Position numbers and translations under genes: made by a program. This document shows, piece by piece, positions 24,759 through 36,300 of a DNA stretch of 64,000 nucleotides. Positions within the stretch are counted from its first letter, which is position 1. Each line of letters starts with the position of its first letter. Below the pieces are notes generated by a model that worked only from the letters and a program-made list of their open reading frames with translations, had not been told where the DNA came from and did not search any database. Source of the DNA: Takifugu bimaculatus (Eukaryota > Chordata > Actinopteri > Tetraodontiformes > Tetraodontidae). The stretch lies in NCBI GenBank assembly GCA_004026145.2, contig CP034975.1, forward strand, positions 2,034,398 through 2,098,397. The letters are read 5' to 3'.

Positions 24759-25335
24759 ATCCTGCTCCAAACTGAGATGCTGTGTGAAAAGCCCCTGAGG
24801 TTTTTTAGTGTGAGAACTGTTGCACCCAAGCCCGACCACAATCAGTACGTGCATACTGTGAGGATGAAGTTTTGATCACCCGCGCTGTTCGTTCACTAGA
24901 CTCAGAGTAACCACGCAAACAACTGGAGTCCTTTGCAAAGGGGGAGCCGAGCAGCAGTTCAAGCTTCCTCTGTCAACTCCGTTCGTCTGCTGCTCGCTCA
25001 CCTCTTTTATTGGTGCCAACAGAATGGGTGTCTAAACAGGATCTCGTAATTCATTGTCTTCTGACATCTTTACAAACTTCTCTAATCCTGACCAACAGGA
25101 CACTCTGGTTGCTGAGCTTGATAGTAAGCAGCTTCAGCACTTTTACGACACTCTCATGTTCTTCTTTTCCTATCAACATTCCTCAAACACTCAAAGTCTA
25201 CATACAATAGCATTTAAAGATAATACTAATAACAACAATAACAATAATCCTTCTCACAATACGCAAGACTTAAACAAACTATGCTGGACTGGATTTTGGA
25301 GTTTCATCAGAATTCATTCTGTGGCCGATTTACAG
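24759..25335. mobile_element. Insertion of unknown type splitting TRPM2 intron 14 relic
   Basis: In the live gene the flanking sequences meet at about 32,690. In the relic they are separated by about 575 bp with no homologue elsewhere in the window. The insert holds an open frame (25,054-25,359) with an Asn-rich run, and no known domain was recognised. Confidence 0.4.
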
Positions 25336-25440
25336 GCAACGGAGAAATTCGATAACTGACAGGAAGATGTCCTCCACTTCAAAACTACATGGTGACAAGC
25401 ATCTTTCAGTGGGATAATATGGCCCAATTTCAGGCTGACA
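25336..25440 (-). pseudogene. TRPM2 intron 14 relic
   Basis: Nearly identical to 32,692-32,780 (block ending at GGCCCAATTT). It is noncoding, but it ties the relic to TRPM2 intron 14. Confidence 0.8.
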
Positions 25441-25844
25441 TATGAGAACACATAATAAACAACTGGAGTCAGGCGTCAGACTGGCATTTTGAATGAAAGA
25501 AAGATGGTGAATGGTCCAGCTTTATTCATTTTTATACTTTTACTTATTGTGCTCTCTAGCCTGGTTGCTCACGCCATCTTTCCTGGCCCCTTTATTCCAG
25601 GGTCATAAGCTGCTCCAGAGATTGTGAAGCATGCACACGTGTGTCATCCAGTTTAACTCAGAAGAAGGCGCATACATGCCAGGATACAGATATCAGTCAG
25701 ACTGTGTTTACATGCATTTCTGAAATCCAGTCATGGTCGGATTGAGACAGAAATTTATTTACTGGAGTGTCAAGTAAAGGTAGTGAGTCGTTCTATTAGA
25801 AACTAACAGTGGAATATCCACACATTAGTTTTAACTGATCAGTT
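25441..25844. mobile_element. Third insertion within the TRPM2 relic
   Basis: About 350 bp separate segments that adjoin at about 32,780-32,800 in the live gene. No coding signal was seen. The repeated motif AACAACTGGAGTC occurs both here (25,460) and in the preceding insertion (24,920), so the two may belong to the same element family. Confidence 0.35.
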
Positions 25845-26010
25845 TTAATAATTTCACACGTGTTGTACCTGAACACCCGACTGAGCTCCCAAGTCTTTAT
25901 CGATGGCCTCCAGCTGCAGGCACGTCGTCCTTCTCCAGTGTTACGACACACGGATCTTCACGGATCAACACCAATCCTTGACAGGAAGTCCATCTTGATT
26001 TAAAAATGTT
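25845..26010 (-). pseudogene. TRPM2 exon 14 end relic
   Basis: Similar to 32,878-32,970 (exon 14 with its donor). It is followed by a short piece resembling 34,850-34,880 in intron 9, so the relic skips exons 10-13 here. Confidence 0.75.
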
Positions 26011-26250
26011 CAACTGTGTGTGTTTCATGTCCATTGTTAGGTCCTTGTTGCCAGGTGACGGCTTTTATCACAGTATAACCGACTTGAACTGAAATCTGAG
26101 ATTGCTGAATTAGATTTCTGCACTTTGAAACACACAGTGACCAACAGTGATATTAAATCTGAGAATGATGCTGCTAAGAATCAATTCTGGGCACAAACAA
26201 ATTGTCTGGTGCTGCCATTGCTTAATTTAATTTGGCTAAATAGAACTAAA
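26011..26250 (-). repeat. Copy of the TRPM2 5' flank
   Basis: About 240 bp strongly similar, in the same orientation, to 38,990-39,215, which lies just upstream of TRPM2. Its presence beside exon 14 material shows that the relic was rearranged and did not arise as one simple tandem duplication. Confidence 0.85.
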
Positions 26251-27401
26251 TATTTAGAATAATAACAAAAATGCAATTTCCTACAGTTAAAGAATATTTA
26301 TAATAAAACATTGGATGAGGCAAATAATACAGATGGCTGTTGTTAGATGTGACAATGAGTTTATCACCCCAAAAACATCATCCCACTCTTTGCTCTGATC
26401 AGCTGATGCTGACCCCATCACTGGCACACAGATGCAATGGGAGTCAAAGTCGGTTCCATGCTCCTGCTGCTTTATCTCACTCTCGGTCTGAAAATAGCAG
26501 GACAGGAAGAAGAGATACCCACTGTGTCTCTGCTCTGGCCAGTGAAAAGAATTTGTGTTTATCTTGTTATTATGTGTTCTACCATATGTTCCTGTCTTCT
26601 TGTAGACGTACTTTAGAAGTTAGGCATGGTAGAATCATTGGCAAGTGTAATAAAGATAGAGACCTTCCTATGACAGGACTGTTGTTTAGACAATTGTAAT
26701 CTCAGGAGACAATCAGGCTTGAAGTGTTAAACCCCCATCATAAAACGTGACAGAATAGTTTACTGGTGTTGATAGTTCCTCTGCAAGAAGGTGAACTTTG
26801 ACCTGGCCATTTGGAAGACAATGGAGAACAAGGACTGTGTCAGCATCCAATGGGACTGGAAGAAGAAGACGAGGTCATCCAAGCAGAAGGACTGGATTGG
26901 ACTGGACTAGCATCAATAATTTACATATGTGTTTCTATAAAAGACTGGATCAAGGGATAGTTAGGTTATCAGACTTCATGCCCTGGCAATTGACTCTGTT
27001 ATTGTAGGGTTATGAACTGGCCCGGAGCTCTGTAATATTTGTATCTTGAATTGGTTCTATTGTTAAATACATTTTGAAATTGGTATTATTCTTCTTAAAG
27101 TCTTCATTCAAAGAACATGCGGATTGGCAGTGACACATGTGAGGTATTGCAATCCAACACCAGCCAGGAAGGAGAAGAGGGGGGGCTCAGAGGTTCTGGA
27201 AGATGGCAATCAGCTCCCTCTTCTGCACTCTTCTGCATTATCCAGAGACAACGGGAGGTCCAGCCTCACATCAACCCCCGAGCCTGCCTTCTTCACCAGT
27301 TTGTTCATTCTTCCAGCATCTTTGTCTACTGCACAGCGTCCCCAGAACTGTTACACAGGGGATGATGCTGGCCATCGCCAGCACGTAAAGAAGCAGGTGG
27401 A
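26251..27401. other. TRPM2 3' side: 3' UTR plus an LTR-like stretch
   Basis: No coding exon was found. The part from about 26,338 (TGTTG...) to 27,115 (...GAACA) has LTR-like features on the plus strand: TGTT/AACA ends and a TATA-like TATAAAAGAC near 26,936. No target-site duplication was found, so this is only a suggestion. No canonical polyadenylation signal for TRPM2 was seen close to the stop. Confidence 0.3.
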
Positions 27402-29185
27402 TCAGAACCTGGTGTTGTGCAGGTTGGCCACCAGCCGCAGGTATTCTCTTTGGGTTTCGCTGAGTTTAGATTTGGAGTTCAACTCTTGCCACTGAAGAGA
27501 GTCACAGCTGCTCATGACCTATCAGAGAGACGACCACATTGACAGAATATTACACCAAAGCAATGATCCTGATGAGTAAATATTTATGGTCTCACCACGT
27601 TGTCCACATCCACCAACACGGGGCTCCTTCTGTCGAGGTGAATGTTTAATACCATGATTTCCACCCAGGCGTTATCGGTGTTCCTACAGTCGTCCACATA
27701 GTCGCCAAACACCTGAAATACAGCAGGCAAAAAAATCCTGATCACAACATCTTTAGAAAAATACCAAGATACCATCCTTCCATCCATTTATGTGACAAGA
27801 GACCGGTGCTGACTAGACTTACCTTTCTTCCATCTGATAATTTTGCATTTAATTTTTCATACAGCGTATTTCCCAGAGTTCCTTTGAGCGTCACTGGTAA
27901 CTCTTCTTCGGACTGTGTGGGACCCTGTGGTTTTGAATAGCAAGAAAGGATTTTTTTTTGCAGTAACAAACCATAGAATTAAAAAAGGAAGAAAGAAAAG
28001 GAAAAACCAAAGCTGTCATCCAAATTTCAAAAGTCAGACTCACTCCAGGCAAAGCCAAAGATCCAGTGCTCACGTCTTGAACTGCGAGGTATTCTAAAAC
28101 AGACTGTTGGTTGTCCCTCCAGCTAAAAAAAAAAGAAAAAGGAAAAATCCATTTTAATGTTTGAAATCACGCTGTACTTTGTTTACATTCCTCCAGTCCG
28201 ACATCGTCGTTCAGCAAAATTTGGCAGCCTCTAGTGGTGAGAACATAGACTGCAGTCTCCTCAACTTCCATTTTCAAGAGTTGTGTGGAAAAAAATTACA
28301 TTTTACGAAACTGCATCCACAAGTACGTCCAGTCCAGAGGTTGTAGATATATCAACAGTGGAATTTGAACCTTAGTAATTACATAGCAAAGTCATTACAG
28401 CTGATAGGTGGGATTCATAAAGAACAAAGTTCATATCTGGTTTGAATGATTGCGCACAGGGGGACAAATATGCCAATATTTGCTAAGTATACCTAAGTAT
28501 ACAAAAACCACTATGTGTATGTTAAGGTTAAAGACGTGTTTGTGGGGGCATATTTATTACACATCACATTTAATTATTAACGTGGATCATTTCAGCGGAG
28601 ACATACCGCGTAAGCACTAAATCTGAATACAAATTTGGACCCAGGAGGCTCAATGCACCTCTCCCCCTGATGCCTGTTCTCCCTCTTGGGTTCCTGGCAA
28701 CAGATGAGATTCAAATCAGACATCAAAACACACAGTCATCGTTCTATCTGATGCTTAGTGCTTCTAATCAGGAGTCATACGTGTATTTATCCAAGTCCTG
28801 TGGATCAGATCTGAAAGAAGAAAGAAAATCAGAGTTGATTTATCGGACTTTTTTAAACTTTAGATTAGAGGGAGTATAGTTGGAAATAAATGTGTTCTGA
28901 ACAACAGACCCATCCACGCGGTCCCAGTCATCACTGCTGGACAGGTATTTGGGCTGGTAAATGTCAAACCTGGCCTGAAAGAGGGAAGAGCTTATGTGAT
29001 GAAATACCAGAACTCAAACACATCAGCAGCGCTGGGAATTACCTCCCACGGGACTTTCTCCTCTGGAACGGGGAAACGTCTGACTTTGCCGTCTGCATAG
29101 TGAAACTGTCGGGCGTTCACATGGTGCTGGTCCTCTTTCTCTGTAGTGCTGATGGTTTGGCCAGAGGCCTCATCTGTTGTGAAAC
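27402..29185 (-). other. trpm2: TRPM2 NUDT9-H domain exons
   Basis: The last eight exons (about residues 1165-1410) encode the Nudix-like domain. Visible blocks are HHVNARQFHY, RRFPVPEEKVPWE, NPRGRTGIRGRGALSLLGPN, ALPGG and YVDDCRNTDNAWVE. After ALPGG the Nudix box reads SEEELPVTLK, where an active Nudix hydrolase has the REXXEE core. Hydrolysis is therefore unlikely and ligand binding is the expected role, as in TRPM2 generally. The domain ends in NLHNTRF and TGA at 27,402-27,404. Confidence 0.9.
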
Positions 29186-31910
29186 CTGCAGGATACAATG
29201 TGTTTGTGAGACACAGTCATGGTGGAAATATGAAAATTAACAGACAGAATTCAGGTACTCAGTGTTGGTGCATCTTTTGCCGCAAAGTCCTGAGATTTCA
29301 GCGTGTCTATAATCCACTGCAGAGCTCTGGCTGACTGGACAACCTGCAGAGACACCACATGAGGCAGTCATGAGCCTGCACTGACCAAACACGACACCTG
29401 GGACGGGCATGTCTGGAGATGAGACCAGGTATATTCATGAATGGGCAGAACTGTCTCATCGTTTTTCATCATTACAGACAGACATGACCAGGACAGACGT
29501 GGGTGACCACCTGCTCCTCCAGCTGAGCCAGTCTTTTCATCATCGCTCCGGGATTCATCTCGTCTTCCCTCTCCAGCCGATCTGTTATGTTGGCAAGCCT
29601 CAGGAGAAAAGCATAGAGGGTTAGAATCAAGCTGCAGAGTGACTTTAGGGAACATTTTTGGGAAAGGTCGACTATCTTCTGTTCCTCAGCTTCATTTGCC
29701 GTCGCTTTGTGCAGACTTTGAAGGAAACACCTTGAACAGCTGTTCAACTCATAGCATTATTTTTAGCAACTTTGTTGAATCTATCCATTTGAGCAGTGCA
29801 GAGTATAGCTAAACAGCTACGCTGGGTTGTATTGGTGTGTGATCTGTTGTACTTTTGGACCGTTTCCTGTACGCGTCGCTCCGTGTTCCCGTTTTGCTCT
29901 CGCTGCAGGGACACCAGATATCTGTCCTTCATCAGGGCCTCCCAGGACAGCACCTCCTCTTCCTGTCTCTTTGACAACTCGATCTCTTGGCAAGTGCAAA
30001 ATAAGCCCATTATAACCCTTAAAGCTGCACTATGCAATCCTGCAGTACGGCACAATTTCATTTTTGTCTCAAATCGTCTGCATCGTCCCTTGAGCCGCTT
30101 GCTTTCTGCCCCCTAAATATACTGTGGAAAAGCCTGGTCTCTTAAGACAGCACAGGGGTTGAAAACATTAAACAAACCTTTTGGGGGCACAGGCTGTGCA
30201 CCAAAACATAACACACTACCTTCCAGCCAAACCCCAAAAAGATCGTTGGGGGGGTTAGTGCACGTGCAAACACGGGGAAATTTAGTAGCGTGAGTGAGCG
30301 GAGATATCTGGATGGCACTGTGAAGACGATATATTTTGTTCACTTTGTTTTGTTTGCTGTTTACTTCAAATGTCAACAGAAGTGATGTCATACAGGATTA
30401 CATAGTGTGCCTTTAAAGCCATGGTTGATATTCTTCGTTTGCCTTCAATACTTACGAAACTCCTTTCCTGTGTGCTTATTGAGAATCACAGACCAGATGA
30501 AGTGGTAAAGATGGCTGAAGATGATCAAAGGTGGGGGGGCTGAAGGACGACTGTGGTACTCCTTAATCAGCTGGTATCGCTGGAACTTCCAGATCTTGTC
30601 CGTGTTGTCCTGGACCTCCTGGAATGTGAAGCTGCAAGAGATGACAAGGAAAGAACAAACTGGCTTAAACTCAGACCTACTTGAGGTGAGAACAATGTAG
30701 TGGAGAGAAAACTCACTTAAAGATAGCTATGAGCAGGTTGAGCAGCAGAATGTTGGCAAAGAGCAGGTAAACACAAAGCATGATGATGGTGAGCCACTCA
30801 GGGAAGGCGGGCATTTGGTTCTCATTCAACACCGGACACTTTGGCTTCAGATGATCTGTACCGTTGATGCTGCACGCTTCTATGTCAAACGCAGCATCTG
30901 TTGGAGCCAAACAACAGGTTTTCCTTCTTTTCACACCAAGCTACAGTGTAACAGTTACATAACACCTCGCTGTCACTCACAGTCAATATTTGTGGGAAAA
31001 TCCCCAAATAAGATGCGGTATGGCTCATAAAGCACTCCACGAAGGATCCATTCCAGCCGGTCATCATTGTCTATAAGGATGCCTTGTTTGGCCACCCCAT
31101 ACGCCACCACCCAGATGCTCAGCAGAAACATGAAGAAGAACAAGTCCGTCATCTGAAGGACAGAAACGTGTATACATTTGAACTAAATACCTTCCTCATG
31201 GTGGAGAACATGTTTTTGTAGTAGTTGACTTATTTTTATTTGTAAAATGCCTAAAATTTGTTGCCTCAAGCTGATCTTTCATTATTTTTTGAATGTCACC
31301 CTCTCACCATCCTCTTGACTATGATGATTTTGGGCCCCAGAGTTCTACTGATGGTGAAGATGGCCATGAGGCGGAGGCAGAAGACCACAAAGTCGATGCA
31401 GAGGACAACTTTACCCGGATAAAACAGCCAGGTTGTCAGTCTGAAACACAGGATCATTCATAAGTAACATGACATTCAAGGGAACACTGCGGTGGCCTAC
31501 TGTGACCAGAAAGGGAACATACCTTAATGGCAAGCCAATAATGAAGAGGACAATGGATAAAATATCTAAAATATTCCAAATATCGTTGATGTAAATCCAG
31601 GCTTTCTTCAAAATCCCAAAACCACGATGATAGTCAAGGAGCTGAGATTAAGAAAAAGACAGATTTTATTTGTGCAAGGCACAAATATGTAAAACATCCA
31701 AAGGAAGCGAGTTCATGGTTATAAAAAAAGGTTGAATATGGTTTAAAAATAGACACCCCATTAATATTTATTTTATTCTATTCTGTCTTAAAAGGTCATT
31801 TAAATGCATATTTGATTGTGTTTGTTACTTTGTGTGTGTACGCTGTGCTCATGGGTGCCGATAGGAGGCGCCGTACGCCTGTGAGGAGCATGATAACCCT
31901 GTCTGTGAGT

Positions 31911-31955
<45 letters not shown>

Positions 31956-33284
31956 TGTTCCAGCTGCACCCTCTCACCTGTCTGACCTCCTCAAACACCA
32001 GCGTCAGCAGCCAGATATAAAGCAGGATCTCCAACCTTGAGGGCGTTGCCTGGAAGTCCACCATCAACACCACCGCAAACAGGACTGAGGAAGGTGAAAT
32101 AAGACACGATGTTCCAGTAGAACTTCACCTGTGGAGAGCTGTACAGACAGCTCAGCCTGGACCAGACACCCAGTGGCTTCGTGGACATCGGGTTACGGAG
32201 GTGGCTGCAAACACAATGATTTGGAGAAGACTAAAATATTGAATGTTTTTATTTAATATCTAATGCAGCTTATTCAGTGTCTCAGACTGTCTACTTACAG
32301 GCCACTAGAGTTTGCTTCCAGTGTACTTCTTCTTATGGTTTCTTCTGTTTCTCTCCCTTCATTATTCTCATTCACTCTCTTGCTGATTTCATCATTTCTA
32401 AAGACAATTAAACAGACTAAACTGATAATCCATCATCCACCACATCACACTTAGAAATTCCTAATTAGACTTGAGGCCAAAATGCTTTAAAGGTCTGACA
32501 AACCTCACCGAAATATTAAGAACCTAGAGTAGACAAGTGGGAAGAAGACCATGCAGACCAGAACTCTCCAAACAGGGTTGTCAACTGAAAGCTCACCACA
32601 CCAGATCTTTGTGAGAAGAGCCTTAAAGACAGAGGTGTTATTGGACAGCTGTTTTTAAGCTTAAGATTTGTGTCATTTGTGCATGTTTTACGGAGAAATT
32701 CGATAACTGACAGGAAGATGTCCTCCACTTCAAAACTACATGGTGACAAGCATCTTTCAGTGGGATGATATGGCCCAATTTGTTTATTGGATTGGAAACT
32801 AACACTGAGAAGAATGGCCACAGATTAGCTTTACCTGTCTGATCTCACTCCTCCTCTAAAAGACTTCAGATCTTTTAAATAATTTCACACGTGTTGTACC
32901 TGAACGCCTGAATGAGCTACAAAGTCTTTAGCGTTGGCCTCCAGTGCCAGCTGCAGACACGTCGTCCTCCCCCAGCGAGACGACACATGGACCAACAACG
33001 TCTGAGAACGCGCTTCATCACTCTTGTAGCCTTCACTGAACACACCTGGAGCACAAACACATAATTTTAACCATTTTCAAAGCCCAGTTTGCATGAGGGA
33101 CTAATTTAGTGTGTTTTAACACCAGTGGCGTGTCTTTCATAATGATTGGCAAGCTCCAACATATCTTGTGCCTCGTCTGTGTCGCTTTCTTCCCGCGCCA
33201 TCTTCTTCAAGATTTTATTGGCTGCCAGAGCAGCGGACATGCAGTCGTTACACTGTGGCGGATCAGATGGACTTAAAGGTTAAA

Positions 33285-33363
<79 letters not shown>

Positions 33364-36300
33364 CTAACTCACCTGCTCCCAGGCAATTTCAGCCAGTTCT
33401 TTGTTGTTCTGAACCACAGCCCAGAGAAAAAAGTCTCTGCCGACATCTCTCAGCGTTTCATCAGCTCTGGCTTCTATCAGTGTCCGTGAACCCATCTCGA
33501 CGTTAGATTGCTATGAAAATACAAGAAAATGCCGTGTCATTGATACTTTAAGCACTGTTGCTTCACAACAATAGATTTGCATTTATAAAAACAACAAAAC
33601 CCCAACATTAAAATGCCAGTGTTGCTATTTTGGTCACCTGAGACCAATAAGTATTTCCTTAAGTTTGTCAACAATATTTTGACATTAACACTTAAAACAC
33701 ACTGCAACATACTAATAACTGCATCATTTTACTATGTTTTCCCATTCTGCGTTGTAAAAGGAGAAAATAATCTGATTAAACACTGGCAAAATCTTATAAT
33801 AGATAATCGCATAAAAGAAAAATATACTGGTATGTAACATCACACAAGTGATAAATACATAATTAACAAAAGGAAAATTCTGATCTATATAATGCAGTCG
33901 GTGTTTTTATTTGCACAGACATGATGTCCAGATAAACAGACTCACTGATGGGGACAGGTTGTACTCAGACATGCTGCAAAAGTTGTTCTGAGCAGTGTTG
34001 CAGTAGAGGAGCTGTGTGAACCTGCCCAGCAGCTTCTTGACCTCCACAGCCACATGGGACAGAGAGATGCCGTCAGCAGACTTGGGAAGCTTTCTGCGAA
34101 ATAAGCAGTCCGGCAGCTGCCTGTAGAGATCACAAAGAGTTTGGTCCTTCTGCAGGAACTCTCTCAGACTGGCACCGTTCTCCAGCAGCAGTCTGACAAA
34201 CTGAGGCTTGTTGCCAACCAAAGCCAGGAACAGGGCGTCGTGGAGGTCACTGGACTGGATTGAAAGCATTGGTTTTGGGGGAATTATCATATAAATGTCT
34301 CATGCATAATGTGGTTTTTTATTTTTAACCACTTACCTTCCAAGAGCGCTCTTCAGTGAAGATCTCAGTCTCAGCGATGTCCACTCTGTTCCAGACTATG
34401 GCCAGTTCCAGCTGCCTCTTCCAGCAGTGGATTCCAAATGGCTCTTTAGTTTTTGAAGCTGAGAAAATGAAGATGAACAACTTGGACAACAGATCTCTCC
34501 AAGTAATGGTCATCAAAAATGTTAACTGACGATTCCATCGTTAATACAGACAAAGCAGTTTAGTGTCCACTTTGGAGTGCAAGTTGAGTATACTTTTACA
34601 GTATTAAGATGTCTCTAAATGGGTTTTATCACTCTCCCTTGAGAGCAGCCTGAGAAGGATTCTGTTATAAGAACTGCAGTGGCTTTCACTTCCTCTCTGA
34701 GAAGATCAGTATCACCATGAAAACATCTACAAAGTTATCGCTGCTGCTCTCTGGACTTTGGAAGAAGCTCAGTTTCAATGTACCGGTAACTTTATGCCAG
34801 CCTAAAAGTTGATTTCACCCTAAGTGCTTTTAATACTTTGGGTCTAGTCTTTTACAGGAAGTCCAACTTGATTAAAAAAAAAAAAAATCGAAGGCTTACC
34901 TTTGAGTAAGGATTGAAGAATAGCCACGTCAACGTCTCCGTGATTGTCTTCACTGACCCTGAAGACTGATAGCAAGTGAGTCATCCTGATGATGTCCTGG
35001 ATCTGGCACAGACAGGAGACATCTGATATATATTTGTGTGAGTGGTGCACTTTAGATGCTATCAAATGTTTTTGCAAGTTGAATAATTCATTACTTGCAC
35101 AATTCTATAATCTGGTTTCATCATGAAGCTTTTTTTTTTTTAATTTGAAAAGACCTAAATAGTGTATTGTGTTTTTTTAGGAATCCAAACCTTCTTGGTC
35201 CACTCTACAATGCTGATGTCTGTAAACCCATCGTACTCTTGGCCAAAGAACTTTTTCATCAACTTCTTGATGTCGTCAATAGTGACCCGGCTCACTGGAA
35301 GTCCTGCTACGTGTGCGATCACATCAGCGATTCTCCCCGAGCTCTCGAAGACCACGCACGGCGTACCATTCAACATGGCGTTGTAAATTGTCTGTGAGAG
35401 GAAATGCAAGGAGATCAGACCAGGAATGAAGAAGAATGAAGTGCAGAGAGATTTAGAAAGCTTGAAGTCACATTTAGAGTTCCTGGTCCTCCATCTAAAA
35501 CCACACACACTGCAGGGATGGTCACGTTGCTGCCTGGAAGTCAAACATCACTGTCAACATTAGAAGTCCCCAACAAGCCTCTGAAGGGAGATGAAATCTG
35601 TTCCAACTCCTTCCTTAACCTTTGTGTCCGAGGCTCTTCCTGGAGATGAATTTCTCAAGACGTGTGCGCAGTTCAATCTCCACGCCGTAGTGTCCATGAG
35701 TTCCATCGTCCACCAGGAGGAAGTGGGTGTGGTTGTTATCCAGGCAGGAAAACCGACCCTGTCCCTCCTCATCCATTAAATAATGGGCTGGAAAACAACC
35801 CTGCAGCTAAAGAGCAGATTAACGGAGACATTTACCCAACAACGGGAGGAAAAACCACACCTGTAACCCTGATCACCGTACCTCCGCCTGCACCAGGGTG
35901 TCCCTGTTGTGAATGATCCCCCATGTTGGAATTCCAATTGCAACAATCTGGCTTTGCACGGAGCTGCTCAGGGTGTAATCTTTCACAGCCTCCCCTACAT
36001 GCTTCATCACACCAGTGTGGGTCCCACCAGTGATGATCCAGGCACCTGTGTAGACAACACAGTCAGACAGGACAACTCTATGGACTCTATGGATACACAA
36101 CCTTTGACCTTCAACAGAAAAATGCACATTTATTGACATGTTCTGTATGTTTTACACGTGTAGCACAAGTTAATTAGTCCTAAACAGTCCTGTGACCACT
36201 GTATTGTTGTGTAATTGCACCTGCCCTGACAGATAAGGCTAAAATGACGATAAAAAGGTATCTTGAACTTTGAAAATATCCCACCGCTCCCAAACAAGAA

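Noticed and set aside
32081..32145. A 44-bp GT-AG intron that would remove the TRPM2 frameshift region
   Set aside because: Its ends look like splice sites, but it would delete the conserved VKFYWNIVSYFTFL block and is shorter than vertebrate introns normally are.
35162..35397. Plus-strand open frames opposite TRPM2 exon 8
   Set aside because: Antisense shadows of a conserved coding exon.
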